From Alcanivorax sp. UBA4485 (GTDB lineage: Bacteria; Pseudomonadota; Gammaproteobacteria; Pseudomonadales; Alcanivoracaceae), in assembly GCA_002389055.1 (NCBI GenBank), contig DGNT01000181.1:13944-59576 (forward strand): 45,633 bases of DNA, in the 5' to 3' direction. Of this stretch, positions 32,616-40,054 are shown piece by piece. The notes beneath the pieces were generated by a model. That model ran no database searches, was not told the DNA's origin, and worked only from the letters and a program-made list of their open reading frames with translations. Made by a program: the position numbers and the translations under genes. Numbering within the stretch: the stretch's first letter is position 1; each line of letters opens with the position of its first letter.

Positions 32616-33818
32616 ATGTTGAATGGACCTTTCCCTCCCTGGCCTTCCTACACCCCTGAAGAGGCGGATGCCGTTCAGCGGGTGCTGTTATCCAACAAGG
32701 TGAACTACTGGACCGGTGATGAATGCCGGGCGTTTGAGCGCGAGTTCGCCGCTTTCGCCGGCACGGAGTACGCGGTGGCGGTGGCGAACGGCACCGTGGC
32801 GCTGGATCTGGCGCTTCGGGCGCTGGGCATCGGGGCCGGGGATGATGTGCTGGTGACTTCCCGCACTTTCCTGGCGTCCGCGTCGGCCATCGTCAATGTG
32901 GGCGCGCGTCCGGTGTTCGCGGATGTGGACCGGGACAGCCAGAACATCACCGCCGAGACCGTGGCCGCGGCGCTGACGCCGGCCACCAAGGCGGTGCTCT
33001 GCGTGCACTTGGCCGGCTGGCCCTGCGACATGGACGCCATGACGGCGCTCGCGGAGCAGCACGGCCTTTATCTGATCGAGGACTGCGCCCAGGCCCATGG
33101 CGCCACCTGGCGTGGCCGCCCGGTGGGCGGTTTCGGCCATGTGGGCTGCTGGTCGTTCTGTCAGGACAAGATCATGACCACCGGTGGGGAAGGGGGCATG
33201 GTCACCACCAACGACCGGGCGCTGTGGTCGTGGATGTGGAGCTACAAGGACCACGGCAAAAGCTGGGAAGCGGTGTACGAGCGCGAGCACCCGCCCGGTT
33301 ACCGCTGGTTGCACGAGAGCTTCGGCACCAACGGGCGCCTCACCGAGATCCAGGCGGCCATTGGCCGCATCCAACTGAAGCGGATGCCGGAGTGGACCCG
33401 GCTGCGCAGTGCGTACTGCGAGCGCGTTTGGGAGACTGCACGCGGGCTGCCGGGTTTGCGAGTGCCCACCGTGCCGCAGGCCGTTGGGCACGCGGGCTAT
33501 AAGTGCTATCTGTTCGTGGAGCCCTCGGAACTGGCCGCCGGCTGGGACCGGGACCGTATTCTCGAGGCCGTGCTGGCGCATGACGTGCCGTGCTTCTCCG
33601 GTTCCTGCTCGGAGGTGTACCTGGAGAAGTGCTTCCAGGACGCGGGCCTGGTGCCCGACGCGCCGCTGACTAACGCCCGGGAGCTGAGCGACACCAGCCT
33701 GATGTTCCTGGTCCACCCCACCCTGGAAGGCCGCCACATCGACCAGACCTGCCACGCCCTCGAAGCCGTCATGGCCGAGGCCACCGCTCGCAACACCGCC
33801 GCCCGCGCCTCCGGCTGA
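32616..33818 (+). CDS. pglE: PglE-like sugar 4-aminotransferase
   Basis: 400-residue DegT/DnrJ/EryC1-type PLP aminotransferase. The catalytic Lys lies in CWSFCQDKIMTTGGEGGMV, the cofactor Asp in LIEDCAQAHGA, and ANGTVALDLALRALGIG binds phosphate. With pglC and pglD it fits the bacillosamine-type pathway (4-amination of a UDP-4-keto-6-deoxy sugar). The required 4,6-dehydratase (PglF/WbpM) is not in this window. Degraded copies of the 3' third of this gene recur at 36200-36303 and 38718-38862. Confidence 0.9.
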   Translation: MLNGPFPPWPSYTPEEADAVQRVLLSNKVNYWTGDECRAFEREFAAFAGTEYAVAVANGTVALDLALRALGIGAGDDVLVTSRTFLASASAIVNVGARPVFADVDRDSQNITAETVAAALTPATKAVLCVHLAGWPCDMDAMTALAEQHGLYLIEDCAQAHGATWRGRPVGGFGHVGCWSFCQDKIMTTGGEGGMVTTNDRALWSWMWSYKDHGKSWEAVYEREHPPGYRWLHESFGTNGRLTEIQAAIGRIQLKRMPEWTRLRSAYCERVWETARGLPGLRVPTVPQAVGHAGYKCYLFVEPSELAAGWDRDRILEAVLAHDVPCFSGSCSEVYLEKCFQDAGLVPDAPLTNARELSDTSLMFLVHPTLEGRHIDQTCHALEAVMAEATARNTAARASG

Positions 33819-33859
33819 TCTCCTCCTGCTGCCAGCCGCGAAACGGCATTGTTTGTGGC

Positions 33860-33914
33860 ACTTTCCGGGACTTTGCTGGTCTCCATGGATGAGGTGTAAA
33901 GTTTAGTGTAAAGT
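33860..33914. promoter_or_regulatory. Direct and inverted repeat cluster, operator candidate for the three-gene module
   Basis: GTGTAAAGT occurs twice (33894-33902 and 33906-33914) with a 12-base period. Upstream, ACTTT occurs twice (33860-33864 and 33870-33874) with a 10-base period. The upstream pair is the inverse of the downstream pair. All four lie within 85 bases of the start at 33943. This fits an autoregulatory site for the HTH protein encoded by the second gene. Repeats seen; function inferred. Confidence 0.45.
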
Positions 33915-33942
33915 CCGTGCTCTATGGAGGGAGTGGCCAAAA

Positions 33943-34713
33943 ATGCATAAGCCGCCAGTTTTTTATGCTCTGATTCAGGTGAAGTTCAACGCCGTTCAGA
34001 TGGAGCGTTTCGTTTCTGACTTTCGGGAAGCCCTTCGGGGCAACGGCTTTCCAGACTATCAAGAGGATACCCAGACGGAGTTGCTGATCAGCATGGGACC
34101 TAGCGGGCCTCGACCGCCAGAACAACGCCCCAGAAACCGTTGGCGTTTTTTCAATATGGAGAGAACGGAAGGTTTTACTCTGCTGGATGACGCCCTGGTT
34201 TATCACACCAACCGTTATGACTGCTTTACGCACTGTCGGGACGTGGCGCTTCAGGCATTGAGGATTCTGCATGACCGGGTGGATCTGGCGTACGTGGAGC
34301 GCGTCGGTATGCGGTATCTGGACGCTGTTATGCCGGCTGCCGGAGCTGCTTTAGCGGATTTGGTCAAGCCTACATTGTTAGGTCCCTATTCGGAGCTGCC
34401 TGGCGATTTGGACCATGGCTTTTCCGAGACACGTAAGATAGTGGGTGACGGGAACCTGGTGATGCGGACTCTGATCAATGAGAAAGGGCTGGCGATTCCG
34501 CCTGATTTACAGAATCAGACTCTGAATTTGGATGAAACGCTAAAGAGCTATCAGGGTGACCTGTTGTTGGTGGACACTGACTATTTCGTTCAGAAGCGTT
34601 TTAAGTTTGATATGAACGCTATTGAAAAGCAGTTTCAAGCGTCGCACGCTGTACTCATCGACACCTTTAAGGCGGCCATTACGGACGAGGCAAAAGCGCT
34701 ATGGGGATTGTAA
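33943..34713 (+). CDS. TIGR04255 family protein
   Basis: 256-residue cytoplasmic protein of the sporadically distributed TIGR04255 family. It is recognised by the pattern PPVFYALIQVKFNAV at the start, then NRWRFFNMERTEGFTLLDDALVYHT, VDLAYVERVGMRYLDAV and the late HAVLIDTFKAAITDEAKALW. Function is unknown; members appear patchily in genomes, as accessory genes do. It begins a three-gene run and its TAA shares a base with the next ATG (TAATG at 34711), so translation is coupled. Its ribosome site is GGAGGGAG. Placed right after pglE, with more AT-rich codons than that gene. Confidence 0.8.
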   Translation: MHKPPVFYALIQVKFNAVQMERFVSDFREALRGNGFPDYQEDTQTELLISMGPSGPRPPEQRPRNRWRFFNMERTEGFTLLDDALVYHTNRYDCFTHCRDVALQALRILHDRVDLAYVERVGMRYLDAVMPAAGAALADLVKPTLLGPYSELPGDLDHGFSETRKIVGDGNLVMRTLINEKGLAIPPDLQNQTLNLDETLKSYQGDLLLVDTDYFVQKRFKFDMNAIEKQFQASHAVLIDTFKAAITDEAKALWGL

Positions 34714-35369
34714 TGGAGAAAGACTGGATGGCTTCGGGGGATTCTCCGGCTTCCGTGACCTCCGGCTGGGGTGTTTATGCCTCTATGACTTTTATGCTTG
34801 CTGTGGCCAGCCCCCTTGCTCCCGCTTCCGATGCAGGATCAGGCGGTATGATGACGGCTGACGCCTTAAAAGCGAGGCCTGCTTGGATCAGTACCGATTC
34901 CAGCAGTGCCGAGGTCGAGAGGGTGGACGTTAGGCACTTCTCATCGGACGCATCGGCGACGTTACAACAGCGCCTGCAGACCCTGAAAACAACGCTCGGT
35001 TTGACCATCACGGACATGGCCGAGTTGTTTGGCGTGGCCAGGCCGAGCATATATGCTTGGTTAAAGGGTCAGGAGCCACGACCCGATAACGTGGAACGGC
35101 TGGCGACGCTTGAATCCTACGCTGAGAAGGTGGACGCTTTGGCGCTTCCGCGAGTCGATAAACTTATAAAGCGTCCGCTGAAGTCCGGGGCTTCAATGTT
35201 GCTGCTGATCAAGGATGGCCGGGCAGTGGACCGTGCCTTGGATGAGCTGGCTCATATTGCTAGGACAGAGCACGATCAGCGCATGAACCAAAAAGGCCGA
35301 AACAAACTTTGGACGGCCCGTGAAGCGGCTGATTATGTTTCTTCGGAGGGGGTTGAGAAGGATTCTTAG
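34713..35369 (+). CDS. HTH (XRE-like) protein with hydrophobic N-terminus
   Basis: 218 residues from the coupled ATG at 34713; an in-frame ATG at 34701 would add four. An N-terminal hydrophobic stretch (VYASMTFMLAVASPLA, about 25-40) is followed by a linker. A helix-turn-helix then follows: RLQTLKTTLGLTITDMAELF and GVARPSIYAWLKGQEPRPD (about residues 90-130). A C-terminal segment (ALDELAHIAR...) could dimerise. It probably regulates the module or is its DNA-binding core. The hydrophobic part might be a membrane anchor; this is weak. No family beyond the HTH is recognised. Confidence 0.7.
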   Translation: MEKDWMASGDSPASVTSGWGVYASMTFMLAVASPLAPASDAGSGGMMTADALKARPAWISTDSSSAEVERVDVRHFSSDASATLQQRLQTLKTTLGLTITDMAELFGVARPSIYAWLKGQEPRPDNVERLATLESYAEKVDALALPRVDKLIKRPLKSGASMLLLIKDGRAVDRALDELAHIARTEHDQRMNQKGRNKLWTAREAADYVSSEGVEKDS

Positions 35370-35372
35370 TAA

Positions 35373-36179
35373 ATGGTCACCTGGACGCGTGATACCGCTT
35401 GGCGGCAAGGAAGCCTGATAGAGCGAACCGATTTGCAGGCATTGGACGTCCCTATAGGGGATGAGCATGCTTTCGCTCTTGTCATCTCCCACGATTGTGA
35501 CGTAGCGAATGACAATATGGCGCTTGAGCCGGACATCGAGGTAGTTCTCCTTGAACCGCTGAGCGTGGCGGATAGAAGCCTGACCCATGGAAAAAACCCT
35601 AGATGTCTGCATTTTTCGGTGGTGGACGGTGCCGGGGATGAAAACTGGTTTGAAGCCAAGGCTGGGAACAAGTATCGATTAGACAAAAAGCTGCTAGCCC
35701 ATCATGAGCCGTATACCGATTACACCGTTGATACCCGCACTCTCGATCTACTGCAACGCTGGCTGGCTTGCCGCTATAAGCGTCACGCCCTTCCGAACTC
35801 GCTGGTTGCGCGCGGTGGCCGTTTCTTACAGCTTATTCAGAGGCGCGTTAAGAGGGAGGCGGACTCCATAGTGGGGATTTGGATTTCTTTCGATCCTGAT
35901 GGTGAGGTGGACGGAGAAACCCCTTACGAACTCGATGTGTACTTTGTTTATTCGGTGGATGATCCGGCCGCGCACGACGCCGCGGTGGCGGTGGCTGAGT
36001 CAGTCAAAGAAGGTGCCGAGCAACATGCTGGGGAAGAGGGCTATAGCGCTATCTATCTGGAGCAATGTGAAGCCGTTTCGGAGCAGGCCTTCACGCTTTG
36101 GGACATGAGGCACACCGTCGAACTAAAATTAGAGTACCTGAGTTATCGCGGCGACTCGCCGGGCCCCATGGCGCCCTGA
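35373..36179 (+). CDS. Uncharacterised protein with SHDCDVAN motif, third gene of the module
   Basis: 268-residue soluble protein, start 3 bases after the HTH gene stop. The motif FALVISHDCDVANDN (about 35-49) recurs in small families of accessory proteins I cannot name; His, Asp, Cys and Asp here could bind a metal. WLACRYKRHALPNSLV (about residue 131) is another distinctive piece. The C-terminal third is acidic and ends with the DMRHTVELKLEYLS stretch. No known enzyme fold is recognised. Its stop is followed within 20 bases by the first pglE relic. A defence or toxin-antitoxin role is suggested only by the company it keeps. Confidence 0.65.
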   Translation: MVTWTRDTAWRQGSLIERTDLQALDVPIGDEHAFALVISHDCDVANDNMALEPDIEVVLLEPLSVADRSLTHGKNPRCLHFSVVDGAGDENWFEAKAGNKYRLDKKLLAHHEPYTDYTVDTRTLDLLQRWLACRYKRHALPNSLVARGGRFLQLIQRRVKREADSIVGIWISFDPDGEVDGETPYELDVYFVYSVDDPAAHDAAVAVAESVKEGAEQHAGEEGYSAIYLEQCEAVSEQAFTLWDMRHTVELKLEYLSYRGDSPGPMAP

Positions 36180-36199
36180 TGGCCACTATATGCGCGGAC

Positions 36200-36303
36200 C
36201 CGGCTGGGACCGGGACCGTATTCTCAACGCCGTGCTTCTCGGGCCCCTGCTCGGAGGTGTACCCGGAGAAGTGCTTCCAGGATGCCGGCCTGACGCCGGA
36301 CGG
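36200..36303 (+). pseudogene. Relic of the pglE 3' region (fragment 1)
   Basis: 36200-36225 is identical to pglE positions 33538-33563 (CCGGCTGGGACCGGGACCG, then TATTCTC). The match continues through GCTCGGAGGTGTAC and GGAGAAGTGCTTCCAGGA with scattered differences. A 20-base deletion between two GCCGTGCT repeats breaks the frame. It corresponds to about the last third of pglE without its end. The 226-base gap 36180-36405 holds this relic and nothing else I can recognise. Confidence 0.85.
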
Positions 36304-36405
36304 CTGTAGTGCGGCTAGTTTGCCTAAGTACTCGGGTTTGGCAGCTTTGCGCACTCTGGTAGACTCTCGTCGGGTTTTATCCGTAAATTGCGACGGCGAC
36401 GTTGA

Positions 36406-37152
36406 ATGACACATACCCCTGAAAACCGGTCTGCTGAGGGCCATTCCAATAAAGTCCATTTGACCTTTGATATTGATTGGGCGCCGGATGTGTCGATTGA
36501 CGCTATCAGGAAAGTAATCAACCCTCGCGGTATCAAGGCAACGTTTTTTATTACCCACCCGTCGGATATTGTCAGTGATCTGATCGCGGATGGTCACGAA
36601 ATCGGCATTCATCCGAACTTCTTGCCGGGCTCCTCCCAGGGCGATGAACCAGAGAAGATCATTGAGTATCTGCTCAACATCGTGCCGAACGCTCGGGCGC
36701 TAAGGACCCATGCGCTGGTGCAGTCTTCTCCTTTGTTTCAGCGTATTTTCTCCAGTTTCCCCCAGCTTCGTTACGACCTCTCTCTCTTTATGTATAAGTT
36801 TCCGCATATCGAGCCGTTCTCCTGGTCGTTCGGTGGTACTGAGTTTACCCGCGTGAACTATAACTGGGAGGACGATGCTGCCTTTTTTGATAATGGGTTC
36901 GATTGGTCGAAGCCGTTCTGTCCTGGGCCGGTAAGCGTATACGACTTCCATCCCATTCATATTCACCTGAACTCAAGCGGCAGTGAGCACTACGACGCCT
37001 TGAAACAGGCCATTCAGGTTCCACTCACCCAGGTTAGTGAGGCGGAGATCACGCAATATCAGAACAATGGTGAAGGTGCTCGATCCTTCCTTGAAGCCAT
37101 GTCGGCTTCGCCCAACCAGCACATCGATTTCGAAGGTCTGCTATGCGCGTAG
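36406..37152 (+). CDS. Polysaccharide deacetylase-like protein (WbmS-like)
   Basis: 248-residue protein with CE4/NodB-like features. LTFDIDWAPD has the metal and catalytic aspartates (Asp22, Asp24), GHEIGIHPNF has two histidines (64 and 69) in the metal position, and RTHALVQSSPLFQ replaces the usual RxPxG region. It resembles deacetylases in O-antigen clusters paired with formyltransferases. It probably removes an N-acetyl group from a sugar. It overlaps the formyltransferase gene by 10 bases, which argues for a joint job. Its ribosome site is weak. Confidence 0.75.
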   Translation: MTHTPENRSAEGHSNKVHLTFDIDWAPDVSIDAIRKVINPRGIKATFFITHPSDIVSDLIADGHEIGIHPNFLPGSSQGDEPEKIIEYLLNIVPNARALRTHALVQSSPLFQRIFSSFPQLRYDLSLFMYKFPHIEPFSWSFGGTEFTRVNYNWEDDAAFFDNGFDWSKPFCPGPVSVYDFHPIHIHLNSSGSEHYDALKQAIQVPLTQVSEAEITQYQNNGEGARSFLEAMSASPNQHIDFEGLLCA

Positions 37153-38060
37153 GCATCATCGGTCGGACAGGCATGTTGCTGGAAACAGCGCGGCAAATTC
37201 TGGCGCGCGGCCATGAGATTGCCTTCGTAATGACATGCCGGGCCGAAGCCTACTATGAGGTTGATGAGTCTCATTTTCGGGACCTCGCGGCGGAATTGGG
37301 ATGCCCCTTTTATGAAGGCGTTAATCCGAACGAGCATGTGGATGATATCAAAGGGTTGGGCGCCCAGGTGTGTGTCTCGATCAACTGGTTGACCCTGCTT
37401 AAAGAGCGCTTTCTGACAGCCTTTCCCTTCGGTGTTTTGAACGCGCACGCCGGCGACCTGCCCCGGTATAAGGGCAATGCCTGTGCTAACTGGGCGATCC
37501 TCAACTTCGAGCCGTCGATTGGCCTGACCGTCCACCGGATGACGGAGGCGCTCGACTCGGGCCCCTACATTTTGAAGCGGCACTTTCCGGTTACCGACGA
37601 CACTTACATAACGGATGTTTATGCGTGGCTTGATAAATCCGTTCCCGAGATGTTCGTGGAAGCCCTTGATCTGTTGCCGACGAAAGACTTTGTTGAGCAG
37701 GACGCTACCGTCAGGACGTTGCGTACCTATCCGAGGAAGCCTGAGGACGGGCGTATCGACTGGACGCTTAGTCGGCGGGACATCATTGCCAATGTACGGG
37801 CCAGCTCGAGGCCTTTCGACGGCGCCTTTTGCTTCCTGAATGGTACGGATACACGGGTAACCGTGTTTCGGGCAGCGCCATTCGAAATCGACTTTGATTA
37901 CATGGCGGTGCCTGGCCAGGTCTGTTTTTCGGAACGGGGCTGCCCGGTTGTGGCCACCCGGGACGGCATGATGATCATCCAGGAGTGTGTGATCGCCGGT
38001 CTTTCCCCGGAAGAGAGCGGTAAGCGCGTTGTCCGGTCGTTACGTAATCGCCTGACGTAA
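37143..38060 (+). CDS. Sugar N-formyltransferase (Fmt-like)
   Basis: 305-residue formyltransferase of the Fmt/ArnA_N type. NAHAGDLPRYKG gives the catalytic Asn (about 100) and His (about 102), and LDSGPYI the Asp (about 138), the triad of 10-formyl-THF-dependent N-formyltransferases. RTYPRKPEDGRIDWT and a C-terminal beta domain follow, as in methionyl-tRNA formyltransferase. Genomes carry a separate fmt beside def, so its place behind a deacetylase in a polysaccharide region favours formylation of an amino sugar. It probably swaps acetyl for formyl together with the upstream gene. Confidence 0.85.
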   Translation: MRVGIIGRTGMLLETARQILARGHEIAFVMTCRAEAYYEVDESHFRDLAAELGCPFYEGVNPNEHVDDIKGLGAQVCVSINWLTLLKERFLTAFPFGVLNAHAGDLPRYKGNACANWAILNFEPSIGLTVHRMTEALDSGPYILKRHFPVTDDTYITDVYAWLDKSVPEMFVEALDLLPTKDFVEQDATVRTLRTYPRKPEDGRIDWTLSRRDIIANVRASSRPFDGAFCFLNGTDTRVTVFRAAPFEIDFDYMAVPGQVCFSERGCPVVATRDGMMIIQECVIAGLSPEESGKRVVRSLRNRLT

Positions 38061-38120
38061 TGCGCGGCAGCGCTTCGGAACCTTCACGGCCGGTGCCGTG
38101 CTGCGCTGCAGTGGCGCGGT

Positions 38121-38639
38121 TTAATCCGTTCTGAGTTTGGTGCCGTAGTATTTGCCCTGGGCCGGCACGTCTTTATTGACCAGGCTCATAGCCCCGATAA
38201 TCGCTTTATCGCCGATGGAAACACCCATTTGTACGATTGAATTGGGCCCGATATAGACGCCGTTGCCGATGCGGGTGGGCTGTCTTTCTATGCCTTTTTC
38301 GCCCAGAGAGGTGCTCCAGTCTACTGTGTGGTGGGTGTAGATCTGGCTGCCCGCGCTAATGGAGACGTAGTCACCGATCTCCAGCCCGCCGGACCCGTCC
38401 AGCACCACATTGGGTCCGATCCAGGTGTTCTTGCCGACTTTCACGTCCCCCAGAATCAGCACATTGTTGTAGCAGGATGTGCCCTCGCCGAAACCGTAAA
38501 AATGCGCGGTTTCCCAGCGGTCCGTGAGCAAGTCTTGCACGGACACATGCCGATTAAACTTCTCTTTGATTTCTCTTCTTTTGGTCTCGATGAGGCTACG
38601 GATTTCCTCTTCGATGCCAGTCTCTCTTGACTTACTCAT
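38121..38639 (-). CDS. Hexapeptide-repeat acyltransferase
   Basis: 172 residues from the ATG at 38639, preceded by AAAGGCAG; a GTG two codons upstream is possible. A charged helical N-terminus (GIEEEIRSLIETKRREIKEK) precedes a left-handed beta-helix of hexapeptide repeats (VKVGKNTWIGPNVVLDGSGG; IGDYVSISAGSQIYTHHTVD with the likely catalytic His; RIGNGVYIGPNSIVQMGVSIG). It is maltose-O-acetyltransferase-like and probably decorates the polysaccharide or a precursor. It runs opposite to its neighbours and converges with the formyltransferase gene. Confidence 0.82.
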   Translation of the reverse strand: MSKSRETGIEEEIRSLIETKRREIKEKFNRHVSVQDLLTDRWETAHFYGFGEGTSCYNNVLILGDVKVGKNTWIGPNVVLDGSGGLEIGDYVSISAGSQIYTHHTVDWSTSLGEKGIERQPTRIGNGVYIGPNSIVQMGVSIGDKAIIGAMSLVNKDVPAQGKYYGTKLRTD

Positions 38640-38717
38640 TGTCACTGCCTTTAAACGCGTCGCCTTGCCGATGACCAGATTCCGGCAGTATACATAACGC
38701 CGCGCCGCCCTGTCCCG

Positions 38718-38862
38718 GCGGCGGAGACCGGGACCGTATCGTCGACGCCGTGCTGGTGCATCCCACCCTGGAAGACCGCCACATCGACCAGACCTGTCGC
38801 GCCCTCGAAGCCGTCATGGCCGAGGCCACCGCGCCAGGCGCCGCCCGCGCCTCCGGCTGATC
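38718..38862 (+). pseudogene. Relic of the pglE 3' end (fragment 2)
   Basis: It matches the end of pglE, including the stop and the following TC. GACCGGGACCGTAT at 38726 joins directly to HPTLE-type coding (CATCCCACCCTGG), which in pglE is 135 bases further on, so an in-frame deletion of 45 codons occurred. From there GCCACATCGACCAGACCTG and CCCGCGCCTCCGGCTGATC are nearly identical to 33730-33820. The frame stays open for 44 codons to the stop, but no start or folded domain remains. The gap 38640-39087 holds this relic, the repeats after it and the acyltransferase promoter region; no gene was seen there. Confidence 0.88.
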
Positions 38863-38863
38863 C

Positions 38864-38910
38864 CTTGTGCGAGCGGGCCCCGCCCGCGAAAGGGCGACCT
38901 GCCGCCCGGC
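38864..38910 (+). repeat. REP-like element, half form (copy 6)
   Basis: CTTGTGCGAGCGGGCCCCGC, then CCGCGAAAGGGCGACCTGCCGCCCGGCACCCA. It follows directly on the pglE relic. Its tail, GCGAAAGGGCGACCTGCCGC then CCGGCACCCA, recurs decayed at 39884-39912 on the far side of the NYN gene. Confidence 0.68.
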
Positions 38911-38954
38911 ACCCATCACCTCAGCGGGAAAGCCCTCCCTCAGACCAATAGCTG

Positions 38955-39013
38955 TTCGCTGACAACGATTGAGGTTCTGGCCGACAGTTTCGTCGGGTAA
39001 GACCTGCCATGCT
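38955..39013. repeat. 59-base imperfect repeat, copy A
   Basis: TTCGCTGAC-N3-GATTGAGGTT and, later, TCGG and GCCAT match the stretch 42671-42729 without gaps (about 41 of 59 by my count). Both copies lie just upstream of accessory genes: copy A about 75 bases before the NYN gene. On the minus strand both encode a similar peptide (RTSIVVSE versus KTSIYVSE), so they may be diverged coding relics. Confidence 0.5.
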
Positions 39014-39087
39014 GGCCCATTCCACCGCCAAGCCAGGCGTTACAAAAATGTTCCCGGGGAATATTGAATAAGAAAAAGGTTTTGACT

Positions 39088-39879
39088 ATGGTTAAAGCAT
39101 CATCCGCCCCCGGCAGTAAGTCTTCTCTCAATGATCCAGAGAATGCCGAACCCGGGGGCAACTCTTTTCAGGGCGGCAGAAAATCCGATCTTCTCAGGCA
39201 TGTCACTCCTACGGTTACTGCGGTTATGGTGGATGCCGGCTTCTTTTTGAAGCGTGCCCGTGCAATCTTCGGTTCGCTCTCCCCCGATCTGGCCGCAGAA
39301 AAAGTGCTCCATCTCGCTCTTGATCACCTGAACGATTCCAGCGGAAGAAGAACTTCGAGGCTGTATAGAATCTTCGTCTATGACGCTCCGCCAGCGAGTT
39401 GGAAAGGGCACACTCCGCTCAAGAAGGATTCTGTCGATTTCTCCAAGACTGAGATAGCGAAATGGAGAAACGAATTCCACAAAAAGCTACGCGGTCACCG
39501 CAAAGTGGCGCTCCGAATGGGGGAAATACCGACGAATCATGTCAATTGGCAGGTGAGACCCCGTGTTCTAAAGGAACTCACATCGGGGCGAAAAAAGTGG
39601 AACGATATTAACGACGAAGACTTTAATCTTGATCTGCGACAGAAGGGCGTCGACATGCGACTGGGGCTCGATATTGCTTCTTTGGCATATAAGCAGCAGG
39701 TCAACCAGATTGTTTTGGTGTCCGGCGATGCCGATTTTGTGCCTGCGGCCAAACTTGCTCGTAGGGAAGGTATCGACTTCGTCCTGGATGCTATGTGGGC
39801 GACAATCCGTCCAGATCTTTTCGAACACATTGATGGCTTACGCTCCGTCTGTGCCAAACCATCCAAGGGGCGTGCTTGA
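39088..39879 (+). CDS. NYN-domain (PIN-like) putative RNase
   Basis: 263 residues from ATG 39088, preceded by AAAAAGG; a TTG at 39064 would add eight. VTAVMVDAGFFLKRAR (about residue 45) carries the first catalytic Asp. DMRLGLDIASLAYKQQ and IVLVSGDADFVPAAKLAR carry the other acidic residues of the NYN/LabA type. Such proteins are metal-dependent ribonucleases; some act in RNA turnover, others occur in defence islands. It is flanked on both sides by relics of the same REP-like tail, suggesting insertion. Codons are less GC-biased than the core genes. Confidence 0.85.
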   Translation: MVKASSAPGSKSSLNDPENAEPGGNSFQGGRKSDLLRHVTPTVTAVMVDAGFFLKRARAIFGSLSPDLAAEKVLHLALDHLNDSSGRRTSRLYRIFVYDAPPASWKGHTPLKKDSVDFSKTEIAKWRNEFHKKLRGHRKVALRMGEIPTNHVNWQVRPRVLKELTSGRKKWNDINDEDFNLDLRQKGVDMRLGLDIASLAYKQQVNQIVLVSGDADFVPAAKLARREGIDFVLDAMWATIRPDLFEHIDGLRSVCAKPSKGRA

Positions 39880-39883
39880 GCGC

Positions 39884-39912
39884 GAAAGAGCGGCCTGCCG
39901 TCCGGCACCCAC
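39884..39912. repeat. Decayed REP-like tail (copy 7)
   Basis: GCGAAAGAGCGGCCTGCCGT, then CCGGCACCCA, differs from 38885-38913 at three positions by my count. It lies right after the NYN stop codon and forms a direct repeat with copy 6 around the gene. Confidence 0.6.
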
Positions 39913-39983
39913 GGCTGACCTTTTAAATAAATAAGTACTTTATTATCAGCGTTTTATAGATAATTCAGCCTGCTGAGACCTGG

Positions 39984-40012
39984 TTGCAGACCTTTTGAGC
40001 GGACGCTATTAT
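39984..40012 (+). promoter_or_regulatory. Candidate sigma70 promoter for the 40055 gene
   Basis: TTGCAG (39984-39989), a 17-base spacer, then TATTAT (40007-40012). The region is AT-rich and lies 42 bases upstream of the ATG at 40055. Confidence 0.45.
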
Positions 40013-40054
40013 TTGATCAATTATTAGCCATGCATTGTTCGTGCGGGTTTCATC

